Positions 1 to 12,042 of a DNA stretch of 64,000 nucleotides are shown one piece after another. The notes beneath the pieces are model-generated. The model was not told where the DNA came from. It worked only from the letters and a program-made list of their open reading frames with translations, and did no database searches. Source of the DNA: Paulinella micropora (lineage: Eukaryota > Cercozoa > Imbricatea > Euglyphida > Paulinellidae); contig WBZZ01003933.1 in assembly GCA_019918135.1 (NCBI GenBank), positions 57,501 to 121,500 of the forward strand, in the 5' to 3' direction. Position 1 is the stretch's first letter. The number at the start of each line of letters is the position of its first letter. Position numbers and translations under genes: made by a program.

Positions 1-1
1 G

Positions 2-414
2 ATCAACGGCGCGGGAGATGAAGCAGGAATCGGGTCTTACGCACATGTCCCAGTGACTACTGCTCGTCTCATTCGGAGTCTTGTCTACCCGCATTGCAAG
101 CCACAACCCCACGTTTTGAACGCGTCAGATGAAAAGCTGGTCTTGTACAAAGGGCATCTTTTGGTTGGGAACTAAATGCTGCCCCTGCACAGCGACAAAA
201 TACTTGAAAGAAGTCCCGGGAAAGCCGCTAGGGTACAAGCCGAAACAAATTGGTCTCTTTTTCATCTGGCACGGGAACTTTCGTCGTGTACGACAAATGG
301 ACCAGCACAACCCACTACGTGGAAATCAAGCCCAACCGCTTCGTGACCATGAATAATCTGCGCTTTATTCACGGAGTAATTCCTGGTCAGTTGTCAGTGT
401 CTTCACACAAGTAG
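2..414 (+). pseudogene. 3' fragment of an unrecognised gene, frame-broken
   Basis: The window opens inside an open frame that ends at about 173 (...LVLYKGHLLVGN). A second stretch in another frame runs over about 190-290 and a third runs from about 270 to the TAG at 412-414, ending in GVIPGQLSVSSHK. Read together they look like the C-terminal end of one protein with two or three frame changes, because each segment is protein-like only where the previous one stops. I do not recognise the family. The start lies left of the window. It could also be chance open frames, so confidence is low. Confidence 0.3.
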
Positions 415-1044
415 GCAGCACCTGAGAATCGTGAAAGATGTGGCTTTCGATTTCCTCGATCATTTCGCAGTTTTGATTCACTCATAACATTGCTTGCGGC
501 TTGCTTATTCATCATTTCCTCTCTTCCATGCCTGGACAGGTTACCATTTGATCCTTTCAGCTCTTGCGAATACTGAATGCATGACTGGCTGATTGGTGTG
601 CAGACCAAAATGACCGGCGACGATCTCGCTTGGGGCCCTTCTCCTTGAGTGTTGAAATAGAGCAGGGTGGGTTCTTTACATGTACATCCATGACTGATTT
701 TGTGAGACGTGCACACAAGTATTTTTTGAAATTTGAATTTCGCCTGCAGCCTTGCGCCCGTCGTTGAACTGCTTTGTTTCTTGTTATAGTTTTTTTGCGT
801 CCCAATGATTCACTTCATACATATCAAAAGTATTTGCCTACTCTCTATGTATACATAAATTTTCTCTATACAAAAAATATATATCTGTTTCTCTCTGCCT
901 TATCGTGTTTTTTGTTCTTGTCTTGCTTTCTCTGCTCTTAAATATCACATAAGAAAAAATCATTCCGAGAATTACAATTGGTAAATTTCACTGCGATTTC
1001 GATCATCAAAATTTTTCAGCACAGGGTTGTCTTCTTGTCTATTT

Positions 1045-1086
<42 letters not shown>

Positions 1087-1149
1087 AAACCCAAACACAC
1101 ACTCTTTCTTTCTTTTGATCCCTCTTTCTCGTGCTTCAGGAGAAACTGA
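415..1149. other. AT-rich intergenic stretch
   Basis: No convincing coding frame. The sequence is AT-richer than most of the window, with A and T runs around 780-960. It ends in a pyrimidine-rich stretch just before the next gene, closing with a CTTCAG that could be a splice acceptor at about 1134-1139. Confidence 0.5.
1046..1083. repeat. (TC)n microsatellite
   Basis: An uninterrupted TC dinucleotide tract. It could also serve as the polypyrimidine tract of an intron ending at the CAG near 1139. Confidence 0.9.
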
Positions 1150-1689
1150 TTGGGAAATTTTTGTGAATCTTCATCTTGGGATCCAACGCCGCCGGTGTTT
1201 GTTTTTCCGGTTGATCTGTCTGCGACCAGCTCGGTTTCTGTGAGCGCCACCCAGTCCCCCACCGCCTCGATCTCTGCGTCAGCTATCGCGACCTCCTCAA
1301 AGAAGGGGAAAGGCTCCAATCAAGGCAAGAAGGGCAAAGCGAACACGGAGCACAAAGGCGGCAAGAAAGGCAAGAACGGCAAAGAGAAGGCGAACAAGGG
1401 GAAAGGTGAAGGTGAAAAGAAAGCAGTCTTACAGGCTCAGGGAGTTGGCACCGACTTCACGGTTGCTGAGCCTCAGAATTTCAGAGCTTCGAAATTCCAC
1501 ACTCCTCTTTGGCTATGGGGTCGTGCAACTATCTTGTTGATGGTCTGCTTGTATTTTGTGATCATGATATGGAGAATTTGCAAAATTCGGTGCGTTGCTT
1601 CCACTAGTCCAAATTTATCACAGCTTATTCGCAGTGAAGTTAAGCACCCTCGCGTCCCTGACTACTCCCTTCTGGAGCGTCAGCCATAA
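1150..1689 (+). CDS. partial Ser/Thr- and Lys/Gly-rich single-pass membrane protein
   Basis: The open frame has no ATG. It begins right after a TGA, so the true start is probably in an upstream exon; the pyrimidine tract and CAG at about 1139 would suit an acceptor. It contains a Ser/Thr/Ala-rich segment (ATSSVSVSATQSPTASISAS), then a Lys/Gly-rich low-complexity stretch, then one strong hydrophobic helix (ATILLMVCLYFVIMIW) followed by a short basic tail. This suggests a cell-surface protein with an extracellular stalk, one membrane span and a short cytosolic tail. The S/A/T style resembles the stalk of the large surface protein at 24-29 kb. No family is recognised. Confidence 0.5.
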   Translation: MGNFCESSSWDPTPPVFVFPVDLSATSSVSVSATQSPTASISASAIATSSKKGKGSNQGKKGKANTEHKGGKKGKNGKEKANKGKGEGEKKAVLQAQGVGTDFTVAEPQNFRASKFHTPLWLWGRATILLMVCLYFVIMIWRICKIRCVASTSPNLSQLIRSEVKHPRVPDYSLLERQP

Positions 1690-3609
1690 AGATGAGAGAA
1701 GATAGCAGAGTACAGGGAGAAGTGTGGGAGGTCATGATCAAAATAGAAAAACGTGAAAAGCAGAGGTCAAGAGAGGGTGCGAACAGGAGAAGGCGAAGGG
1801 TGCAAAAGAAATAATAAGCTTAAGGGGAAGGAAGAAAGGGGAGAGGGGAAGAAGGAAACAATGGACAATGGCCTCCGCAATGCTTCTCGTCGTGTAGGCA
1901 AACGGGGCGTCCCCCTCTTACCGGTCGTAGACTTCACAGAACGAAGAATTTAACCATGCGAACAATTCCCGCCAGTTCAACTACCGAAGCCAGTCAAAAA
2001 GATGTACTGTCGAGAAAATGACAACTCACGAAACGTCTGATATAAGTAAAAAGGGTAATAGTAGAAAGCTGGTGCCACCAGTACCAGAACAAGTACTATA
2101 AAGGTCTGCATTAATAACTAATATTACTAAGGACGTTCAAGTTCTATTTTTTATGTTAAATTTAAGATTAAGGGTCAGATTGAGGATCAGCGTGCAAAAT
2201 AAGGATTAGTTACCGTGTAAAAGTCGAATTTCAAATTTTTTGAAATGTCAATAATTTAAATCTGAATCCCGGATTTTGAAACTTAATATTTATAGTTTGT
2301 GAAAGTTAAGTCACTAGCTTGTCCTCGTGATTTTAGCGAGCTTGTATTAATATTATAATAATATTCACTTGAACTTCAATCTTCCTTAGTTTCCTGAGTA
2401 TGATCAGACTCACTTATGAGATTAATCAAATTATTCCGACCCAGTATTAATAATGTTATCAATTCAAACATTGAAAATACTGAAATAAATATATTTATTT
2501 ATGAAAAACTTAGTTAAGACAATAATAAATTCGCAATGAAGTTGGGTGACAACCCAAACTGGTCTATATTTTCCAATGCGACGTGTAGGTATCACCCCCC
2601 GGATATATAGCCCGGGTAAAAAGTATACTTTTCCTGGTGACAGGTGCACCAGCCTGTTTTTCAATATTATTTGTCCGGATTGGACCTGATGCAATTTTAC
2701 TAAGTTTCTGGTCTGTTACCGTTTTCCTTTTCAGCTTCACTGAGCTAATTCAACGAGACATCATTCTCATTCTTGAGGACTGTGTTTGGTTGTATTACTG
2801 ACTTTTTCTTGAGCTATCGTTGGGAGCAATATATTTGGAATCCACATCACTAGGGTGATTTCTTTCTGCATGGCCACACGGGCATCCAAAACGAATTTTG
2901 CTGACCTGTCTCACACGGGGACGCCAGACAAAAACAAATACTCCAACACATAATCCTCGTAGCTCTTATACAAAAACAAACTATTGATTTACCTCAAGTA
3001 GGTGTCTCGTACCCTGTAGCCCAATCCATATCTGTGTGCTCACAAGGAGATATCAGATACAGACTCTCTGTCGTTCTTGCTGTTCTCACACAGAGACCAA
3101 GAAGAAGGAGGTGGACAGAAGAGTGAAGGAACACACACAAAACACAAACAAGCATAGGGACAGGAGTACAACACTCTACCCTTCTAGTTTGTGCATTTAT
3201 CTGCATTATCTCACACATACGTCAGAGTATTTTTGCAAATCTCTGAGCGTTCTCAAAAGTAGGTCTGAGAACCTATCCGACCGACTGTCGACTTCTCAAG
3301 GAGAGCTTCTCTAGCTTCTCTATTACTATTTGTATGTAGGTCCTAGTGCCTCATACTGGATACAATATAGAAAAGAAGGAGGAGAAAGCAAGTTGAGTAA
3401 GGATGACAAGAAATCAGAGAAAATCTCAAGGACTACTTTTCTCAAACAAAAACAAACTTACAAACATTGTCACATAGAGGATCTCACTCTACCCTCTCTC
3501 TTAGTTTCTCTCTTCACTAGTCAATCGACGGAAGGAGGAACAGAACTCAAACGAACGAAAACATAATAGGAGCTGACACTGTCCTCCTGTTATTTACTAA
3601 TACGACACC
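1690..3609. other. gene-poor AT-rich region
   Basis: I see no supportable gene. Open frames here are short and of low quality. The region leads into the retroelement. I looked here for a left LTR matching the sequence at 10.5-11.0 kb and saw none. Confidence 0.5.
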
Positions 3610-6067
3610 ATGTCGACAGAGACCAGCGAGGTGAGAGATTATCTGGAATCACTGACACAAGAACAAGAAGAACAAATGCAAGATGCAGGAGGAGGATTGA
3701 ATGAAGGAGGAGAAGAAGAGGAGGAAAGGAGGAGGAGGAGGAGGAGGAGGAGGAGAGGAAGAAGACGAAGAAGGAGAAGGAGGAGGAGGAGGAGTAGAAC
3801 AAAAAGAGAGCAGTGCCACTGGGGTATAAAATATACCACCTGCCTCTACAGGAGGATCCGGAGGAGGACGACAAACGATAAACTTGATTGAGGATGGGGA
3901 GGTCTCAGAGGAGGAGCAACAGGTGAAAGACCACTACGACCTCACTAAAACCGAATTTGATCTTGTGATGGAGGCAGTGAAAGACTCATATGTCTGGATC
4001 CCTCAGGAGTTGAGACGAGTGGGGAGTCGCACCAGAAAAGATGTCTATATCCCATTGTCAGATATTGCACAGCATCTCTGCAAACTGGCCTCCAATGGGG
4101 ATGAGAGGAAGAAGGTGCAACATATCAAGTTTGGGAATTCACATGCCCACCTTGAAATACTTGATGCTATCTTTGCGGTGTACTCCCAAGCTCTGATTTG
4201 GGAACGTTCGTACGGCCCACAGGGCGAGGGTTACCTCCAATACGCACACCCAAGAGCAAGGGCTAGACTCATCGCGACTGGTCAGGACCCAGTCGATATA
4301 GCGAAATTGAAGACCAATTTCAGTCTGAAAAACATATTTGGGGTTTTCTCATATTTTTCGACTGAATTGAAGGCTTTGGAGGCGGGGGTGAGAGAAATGG
4401 AGAAAAACCTTACGAAGGCAGGAGAAGCCCATCCTGTGATTGACGAGGTGGAGAGGAATGACAGAATTCTGACCAAGCTCAGACTGTTGGTGGCTGCGTT
4501 GATGCACAAGAAGGCGTGGAAGAGATGGATTTCTACCAAAAATCACTCTGTCCTTAAAACAACCGCAGCACCACCGACCGCCAATAAGGCAGAGGTTGAT
4601 CAATATGTGGAGATTCCAGAAATATAACTTTGTCAGATCTGTTGCTGAGTTGACGGCCTATATCAGTCATGTTCAAAAACTACTGCAGCTGATAAGTGAG
4701 AAGGAGAAGGCGAAAGAGAGTGAGGAGTTCGCCAGGAAGTTGCAATTGGAGGAAGCGAAAGCAAGAGCGAGTAATGCAAGGGCACCCCCTCCGGCATATC
4801 TTGCCCCACCAGCTCCTTCCCACCAGCCCCTACATCCTCGGGCTCAACAACGGTGGTGGTCACAAACACGGAGAAGAAGGACAGACAAAACATCATAAAT
4901 GCATTCAAGGGGAAGAAAGGAGGAGTGGCTAGTCTCATGCTCTATGCCAAGACGAGTTCAGAAAAAGACTCTGACTCTTTGCTGCTAGGCAAGCTCAAAG
5001 AGATCAATGCCTGCATCAAGTCTTTTCCCTGTGATGAGACTCAAGAATATGAGGCTCTTGCTACGGTTCTTGATCAGTCTCTAATCCAAGAGGGATTGGA
5101 TCTAACCATGTACAAGGCTTTGAGAAAGCAAGAGGAGAATAAGAGAAAGAGTTTGACAGGCCTAAACGCTCAGTGCGAACTGGCGGTGGTCACACTCATT
5201 TCATATTTTCAATCTCATGGATACCAGCATCTCTGCACTGGTACTGTAATAGGATTTGAAATCTTTGAGACAGTGGCGATGAGTTTGAGGCGTGCTGTTA
5301 GCTTGGCGGCGACCCTTACGGAGGTAGTTTCCTCCTATGGGCTATTCTATGGTCGCAAGCCGATCACTCTTTATTTTTTGTCGGCATTGCACTCAGTGCA
5401 CCCGAGCAAACTTACGCAACTCATACAACAACGCCCAACGTTTGGCGTAGTGAAGTCCAAGAACTTCCTCGAGACACACGTGTTCGACGCTACAGTTCGA
5501 AACGTTGCTCCGGCAGCACTGTTCCAAGAAGTTATGAGTGCATGCTCGAACTTGGACACAGTCACGGAGGCACACATGGCACAGGCAGGCGGACCTGTTG
5601 GCGCGCAAGCCACGTACACAAACTGAGTTGTTGGATGGAAGAGACAGAGAGAGCCAGACCTCAAGATGGCATGCTGGAGGTGGTTCGCGGGCTTGCCGTG
5701 TAAGGCAGAGATGGAGAACAGAGACTGCTCTTTCAATCATGACAGGCAGAACCCAACAGCAAGGGCTGACTTTCTAAGTAAGACGGGAGGTACTGAACCG
5801 GGCCTTTACCGACTGCTTCAGAATGCCGCTAATACAGAAGGCTGGTTTGCCAATCAGTGTGATGACGGCGAGCTAAGAGAGGCGATTATTGCCTATATGA
5901 AGAAGATGGACAAGAAGCAGGAGGAGAGGGAGAGAAAAAAGAACAAACAAGCCTCTCAAAGAGGACGAGGAGGAGGAGGAGGAGGAGGACGAGGAGGAGG
6001 AGCATGGAGAGTAGCCTCGAGGTGGCAGGGAACCCCTCAGAGAGGAAGAGGAGGAGGTCGGGGATAA
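3610..6067 (+). pseudogene. Gag-like polyprotein of the retroelement, frame-broken
   Basis: The ATG at 3610 opens a frame rich in Glu and Arg from GGA/AGG repeats. The body of the protein is in frame 2 from about 3830 to 4627, passes through frame 3 at 4596-4880, and returns to frame 2 to 5626. After a TGA at 5624 the same frame continues to 6067. A Cys/His cluster near 5669-5735 has C-x8-C-x8-C-x3-H spacing, like a CCCH finger. The C-terminus is an RGG/Gly-rich tail, both suited to nucleic-acid binding. The 3' part is helical and charged, as expected of a capsid-like protein. Assignment as Gag rests mainly on its position before pol. Confidence 0.65.
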
Positions 6068-6110
6068 TAAAAACATTAGTGAGGGGAAACAAGAGGAGAA
6101 GAAGGAGGAG

Positions 6111-8861
6111 ATGAAAGACTTAGAGACAAGACTCCAAAATTTGGAACGTAAAGTTCTTGTTCTCGCAGCCAATATACACAGGCCCGATGCTCTGTGTTAT
6201 ACAGAACTTTATTGTGAAACTTTGAAAAGCGTATTAAAAGTTGGTAATGATACGATGGCGAATATTAATCTTGTCGGCCGGAAGTTTTTTAATCGATTCC
6301 CGGATTGGGTGGACGGAAATATGAAAAATTCGACGGGCACTTTGAAGGGAGTGAGTAGCCGCACGGTCATCACGGGCATCATCACACTGACCTTTAAATT
6401 AAAATCCGCACGAGTATACCGCATGGACCTTTATGTCGTCTCCGGTTACCACGGATCAATATTACTGTCATATGACCGATTGGCTACGATGGGGGCTGTG
6501 ATTGATTGCGCCGCACGAGTGATATACGGAGTAAAAAGAGGAGAGGAGAGCGATATTGATCCCTTTAACGCTACTGACTCTTATGAGGCTTATGAGCTGA
6601 GTCTAGCAACGGATCACAAAAAATGGCCATCGTACATGAGGCATTTGAGGTGTACGTTCACCCCCATGTCATAAGACCGGATGATCACTATTATCCTGCC
6701 ATATAATGAGAAGGCGATATAGGCGCAGGAAATAAGGGACCGGCTTATTGATCATCCTATACCGGTACCCTCTCGCAAGCAACAGCTAGTGGTGGCTTGT
6801 CGCTTGGGAACTCGTGAGCAGAGCAGTGCATACAGGCGGAAGCTCAGAGACCTCGACAAGTTGAAATTGATACCGCAAGCATTCACATGCTTCGATGGTT
6901 TCTACACCCGTAAGGCTCCTTTACAATACGCGAGGCTTATTGACATGCTGGTGGAGCTCGGCAAAGATGATGAGCCGGACACGGTCACGTATGAAAAGAC
7001 GGGCCTAGATGACGTCTCGGAAGAGGACTTAGGCTTGGAGGAGGACAGAGAACCCCTCAAGCAGACTAAGAAGATGTCTGATGAAGATTTCCAAGAGGCG
7101 GCGCGGAAAATTTTAGAAGAAGGAGTAGGCACGGAGAGGGAGAAGGAGCTTTTAAAAGCCAAATTGGAGGCGAACAAGGAAATTTTCGACCCTCCGCATG
7201 CAGGTGGTATCAAGCCTGAAGACTTCACAGCGATTATTTACAAAATACCGGGTGCGGAGCCGTCACCGGCACCACGAAGGGCGAACTTGAGTATACATGA
7301 GGCGAAGATAGCGGAGGAGCTAGCAAGACAGCTGCTCAATGAGGACTTTATTGAGAGATCGACATCTCCAATAGTCTCACAACCGAGAACAGTGCCAAAA
7401 CCAGGGGAAGAATGGCGCCTGACAGTTAACTATGCTCGTGTTAACAAGGTGCTGGAGAAAGAGAGAAGTCCTCTCCCGACATTAGAAGAAGGAAGGAGAG
7501 TACTGCGGAATGCGAAATTCTATTCGGTCATTGGCCTTAAGAATGGCTTCTGGCAGATACCACTGGAGGAAAAGTCCAGATGGCTGACGGCGTTTGTGGT
7601 GGGTATGGAGATATACCAATGGAAAGTGCTTCGGATGGGCCTCAAGCAAGCCCCAGGACTCTTTCAGAAGGCGATGCAGAAGATGTTAAGCAGTCAGTAC
7701 GATAATCTGACAGACGGAGGTTTTTTGAAAAGGCGGGGACAGAAAGCGGGAGAATATGCATTTTGTTATATCGATGACATTATTGTATAATCTAACCCAA
7801 TGGAAAAGCATATCAATCATTTGTCTGATATATTCAGGCGCATCGGAGCTTTTGGCCTGAAATGTAATTTGAAGAAGTGTCAACTTGCCAAGACGAGTGT
7901 GACATATTTAGGGTACGAGATCTCTCATAACCGAGTCTCGATATCTAAGGAGAAGAGGGAGGAGATTATGAATCGACCAATACCGAAGAACCGCATTGAA
8001 TTGCACTCATTCCTTGCGATGGCGCAATACTATAGCCAGTTCATACCCGATTGGGGCGCACCACGGGCTAAGTTGGAGAGAATGATTGATTTTGGAGACT
8101 TTGAGAACTGGGATGAAGAGGCTTTGCAAGCGTTTCATACGCTCAAAGATCTTATTTACAAAGACCCGAAGGATGGAGGACTGGTGTTAACGATGCCCGA
8201 CTTCACGAAACAATTCGTAGTCGGTACAGATGCATCTAAGTTTGCGATTGGGGCTGTAGTACAGCAGGAAGATGAGGAGAAGAAATTACGCCCAATCATG
8301 TTTATCAGTAGAAAGTTGGGTGCGGTGGAGAGAAACTATTGCACAAGGCAAAGAGAGGCGATGGCGGTGGTATGGGCCCTCAAGAGGCTCAGAGAGTATT
8401 TATGGGGAGGACCTCAATTTAATATTGTTAGAACTGATCATCATAACCTGTTATGGTTGATGAATCATGAACAGACGGGACGGCTAGCGCGGTGGCAAGC
8501 GTTCTTGTCTTGTTTCGATTTTACAATGGTCCATCTACCGGGGAAGCGAAATTTGGTCGCTGGTAGCCTCTCTAGGCTAGAGTTTAACTCAGAAGTATCG
8601 GCGTTGGTGTCCACGGTGGAGATGGAAGACTTGTCCACTGACAAGGTGTACGTGGTCAGCCACATTGAGACGATGGGGATGGCGAGTGGAGTCCGATCGC
8701 GATATGACCGCACAGGTCTACGGTACAGTCCGCAAGGCCCGGATCACGGGATATGTTGTGAGCTACATACCCAAGAGGACGCTGAGTGGTCCTATGAGGT
8801 ATATGAGAATGCGAAGGCGAACATCAGGGAGGAAGAGGAGACGCAGGAACCTTATGCGTAG
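6111..8861 (+). pseudogene. pol: Pol: protease-like, reverse transcriptase and RNase H of Ty3/gypsy type
   Basis: One frame runs through the whole stretch, interrupted by TAA at 6672 and at 7788, with a TAG at 8859. The N-terminal part contains ILLSYDRLATMGAVID, resembling the C-terminal half of a retropepsin-like protease; its active-site DTGA is not visible. The RT core has LTVNYARVNK, FWQIPLEEKSRWLTAF and the catalytic YIDD box, followed at once by the TAA. The usual LDL catalytic Asp of motif A is replaced: codon GGC at 7533-7535 gives IGL. The RNase H part has VVGTDASKFAIGAVVQQ and a conserved RTDHHNLLWL segment, ending in VAGSLSRL where ADSLSR is typical. These losses suggest an inactive enzyme. 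Confidence 0.88.
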
Positions 8862-8899
8862 CCTCCTCAAGAGCGGAGAAGTGACTTAGACGATGTCCC

Positions 8900-10360
8900 T
8901 GAGAGGATCGGGGTACGGCTAGAAGATGGTACTCCATATAGCCTCGCCTACCGCATGGAGGCAACAACAGGCTCAAAATCCGGAGTTTAAGGAATTCATA
9001 CAGCTATATCAGAACCCGGATGAGCTAAAGATGACGAAAGCGATCAAAGATCAAATGAAGGAGATGGGATGGAGAGATGGTCTACTGTGATACAAGGGCC
9101 TCCACGGTCGCTATGCGTCACAGCCGGACAAATGGATCCTTTGGGTACCGGAGAGTCTGAGACGATTTATATTTGTCCAGCCCACAACTGCCCACTTTTG
9201 GCACATCCGGGTGGGTCGATAACGAACTTACATGTTCGTAGCGAGGCGATTCTGGTGGAAGAAGATGAAGGAGGAGATAGATCAGGCGGTGGATGCATGC
9301 ATCCCGTGCAAGATAAACAAAACACCACTGAAGGCAAATTTTGGCCTGATCGGCGAATTTCCTCTTCATGCGGGGATGTTTGAGTTTATACACATTGATC
9401 ATGTGGGACCTTTCCCAGAATCGAAGGAAGGTTTCAAATACCTCCTTACGGCTATTGACAGAGCCGCCAATTATGTGTGGATCATCCCTGTCAAAGACGT
9501 TACCGGCAAGACGACGGCCGAGGCGCTGATCGATAGGATCATCTCACAAATCGGAGTACCAAGAAAGATATTTTCTGATCGAGGCTCGGACTTTAATAAC
9601 GAGGTCATCGACAAACTATCTAAGTATTACGGGATGAAATGGCAATACGTTACTGTCTATAACCCGCGAGCAAATGGGAAAATTGAGCGGGTACACAGAC
9701 CCCTCAAAGCATCGCTAAAGATGTATTGCACGAAGAAGGAGAATCAAAGAGCATGGGTAGAGGCAGCACCATCATTTGCGTTTGCAATGAACTGTCTACC
9801 TTCTACGGCGTTAGGAGGCTCGAAGAGCTCGATCTCGCCATATTAACTAGTATATGGGCGTGAGCCTGATATCCCGACTTCGCTCCTTCACCCAAAAGAC
9901 ACTTGGGCGGATGCGGATGAGTTGTTTGGGATGAGACTTAGAGTAAAGATGGAGGCGGAGCAAATAGTCAGGGCGCATAGAGAGGCGGAGCGCCGAAAGA
10001 CGGATGCTGAAGGGGTGCGACAAGCGCACTTGGATCAGATCAAATTCCAGGTCGGGGATTTTGTATTATTGTACCATCCTCAGGTCCCGAAGGCAGTCAG
10101 CTCTAAGCTGTTCTCACTGGAAAGGACCATATCAAATCATGGAACAGACGGGACCTCTGAATTACAAGACCAGGGGTAGAGGGAAGGTGCAAATTGTGAA
10201 TGTACGAAGGCTGATTAAGTATGATCCCTTCTTACTGGAAGATGAATCCGTTGAGGAGGCGTTAAAACGGATGAAGGATGATTTCAAAGAGGTGCCGCCC
10301 ATCCACAAGGAGGCTGGCATAGACCAAGAAGATGCTTATTGGCCGCATGGGCACCGATAG
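8900..10360 (+). pseudogene. Integrase of the Ty3/gypsy element
   Basis: An N-terminal zinc-binding region is visible around 9080-9320, ending in CIPCKINK. The catalytic core runs from 9320 to 9850 with the D,D-35-E triad: HIDHVGPF, FSDRGSDF and NGKIERVHRPL. A TAA at 9844 follows SPY and the same frame continues as LVYGREPDIPTSL. A frame change near 10120 leads to a C-terminal segment (GPYQIMEQTGPLNYKTRG) typical of the end of these integrases. So the catalytic residues are intact but the reading frame is not. Confidence 0.85.
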
Positions 10361-10662
10361 CGGAGAAGGAGGAGAGTGAAGTTGACAGTAAGGAGAAGAC
10401 TGACCGCATAAGCGCGGTGGGGACTCAGTCTAGATCTAAGTCTCCGCGAGAGCACAGCGGAAAGAAGGAGAAGATCACGGAGGCGCAGCTAAGGAGAGCG
10501 CGAAATGATCTTATCAACGACCAACCGAGGAAGACGATGAGGTCGATGAGATCAAAGGACGTTCACTAGGAGGAGGAGACGGATACTGATCCAAACGCGG
10601 GCAACGTCGAGATCGTCCATGAGCGATGGAAGGAAGGCGACGCAATATCAACCATTGCATGG

Positions 10663-11025
10663 GTGCAAGACGCTTTTTATCTAATGAGACCAGCGGAACA
10701 ACATGTTGCCGATGAAACTCTCTCAGACTTATACTTGATGCGGGTCGTGGCGGTCCCACGAAAAACACGTGTCACACGGACACTCAAAATATCATCAGCC
10801 GCAAAAATAATGCAACCGATACTCCAGTTCTGGAGAAGTATGGACTCGGTTGAGGATCCAAAGGCAAGACATCATCTGCCAGTATATAAAGACGCAAAAA
10901 GTCTCGAGACATGGGATGATACAATTACTCCCAGAGACAAGGAATACACTGCGTGGACCATTCAGACACTGCCAAGGGGAGTGCTTGACATCCCTTTTGA
11001 TTTATCGTTGGGCGGAATTACGTAG
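10663..11025 (+). CDS. unrecognised reading frame at the 3' end of the retroelement
   Basis: A 120-codon frame downstream of integrase, of the same composition as the element. It contains no motif I recognise. Its last codons lie at the junction with the Kelch gene. It may be a remnant of an extra 3' gene of the element or of flanking host sequence. A function cannot be given. Confidence 0.3.
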   Translation: MQDAFYLMRPAEQHVADETLSDLYLMRVVAVPRKTRVTRTLKISSAAKIMQPILQFWRSMDSVEDPKARHHLPVYKDAKSLETWDDTITPRDKEYTAWTIQTLPRGVLDIPFDLSLGGIT

Positions 11026-12042
11026 AGCCGGCCCCCCAGCACACCCCCGCCGGGATAACTCCGTGCCCTGGACATAGGTACCGACTCGGACCAGACCTTG
11101 GTAGTCGTGTCCAACACCACGACGCGGGCTAGATGGTGGATGTCGCCCGACCCGCCGAGCAGGTAGATGTTATTGCCGAGCGTCAGGGCCAGGGCGCCTA
11201 CGCAGGCCTGCGCCAGAGCCGGCAATCGCTCCCACCGCGCGTCCTGCCGGGATATGTCTAGGCGCTCGACGTCTCTCAAGCGGCTCCCGGCGTCAACTCC
11301 CCCCATGGCGTACAGGTATTTGCCCACGGCCAAGCCGGCGGGGTGCGCGCGGGGCCTGTGAAGCTCGCCGCGTCGTGTCCAGCTGTTTTGCTTGGCGTCG
11401 TAGCAGAACGTGTGACCAAGGCGTTTGGGGTAAGGGTCCGCGCCGCCCGCGCAACAGCCGCCAAACACGTACAGACAAGCCTGCCGGATCATGGCTCGCG
11501 TCTTTTCCCTGGAGCTCCAAGAATTGCGCAGAACGGAGAGCTCGACGACACGTTGTTCGCGTTCTACGCCGGCCTCCACCTCCAGCGTCTCCCGGCCCAG
11601 CAGTTTCTGTAGCTCTGCCTTGTGCCTCCCGATCATTTGGCGGATGCAATAGAGTTCGTCGCTGAGCTCCTTCTGCTCTTGCTCGGAGCTTTGTTCCATG
11701 CGCAGACACAGCGACGCGCTCTTGGCCTCCAGAGCTAGCACGTCTTGCTTGCGCTTGTCAATGGCGGATGTGAGCTGCTGGTGGGCCGCCGCAACTGCGC
11801 GGGGTAGTTCTTACCAGCCACTTGGTACGCGTGCCTACCAGCCGGAGGTTAAATCCGCCGCCCGAGGTTAGTTGTTGTAGGAGGAAAGTAGTTGACTCCT
11901 CGGCCAGTCCATCCCCAAAGTGTCCGTCCTGCAGCTGGCACAGCTTCGACGCCGTGGCCAACAGGGTCTGGTACAGCTCTACAGCGGGCTTGTTCACGAT
12001 AACAGTGGCGACCGCCGGCTTGCTCTTGCTGTCGTCCTCGCA
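11020..12042 (-). pseudogene. Kelch-repeat protein, C-terminally truncated and frameshifted
   Basis: A coiled-coil-prone segment (LALEAKSASLCLRMEQSSEQ and following) leads into Kelch motifs: LYVFGGCCAGG, KYLYAMGGVDAG, NNIYLLGGSGD and GGRLYVI. Each has the usual hydrophobic-hydrophobic-GG strand and downstream Trp (SWTRRGEL, RWERLPAL, VWSESVPM), giving about four of the five to seven blades of a propeller. The protein is cut after GGRLYVI, where retroelement sequence begins. The N-terminal part, in frame from about 12042, changes frame near 11800. An upstream ATG at 12108-12110 is in frame but separated by a TGA at 12082. Kelch propellers usually act as protein-interaction platforms, often as ubiquitin-ligase adaptors; no BTB or F-box is visible here. 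Confidence 0.75.

Larger units (their letters stand above)
3605..11020 (+). mobile_element. degenerate Ty3/gypsy-type LTR retrotransposon, LTRs not seen
   Basis: Gag-like, protease-like, reverse transcriptase, RNase H and integrase segments lie in the order of the Ty3/gypsy superfamily on the plus strand. The element is broken by in-frame stops (about 3827 TAA, 5624 TGA, 6672 TAA, 7788 TAA, 8859 TAG, 9844 TAA) and by frame changes, so it cannot be an autonomous copy as read. Its right end stops abruptly against a truncated Kelch gene at about 11020. I could not find matching LTRs or a primer binding site by eye, so at least one end may be missing. Base composition is visibly less GC-rich than the region to the right. 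Confidence 0.9.

Noticed and set aside
2880-3600. Left LTR of the retroelement
   Set aside because: No stretch here matches 10.5-11.0 kb, and no TG...CA-bounded repeat or tRNA-complementary primer site could be identified by eye.
3639-3874. Ser/Leu-rich frames on the minus strand
   Set aside because: Antisense of the GGA/AGG repeats in the gag-like gene.
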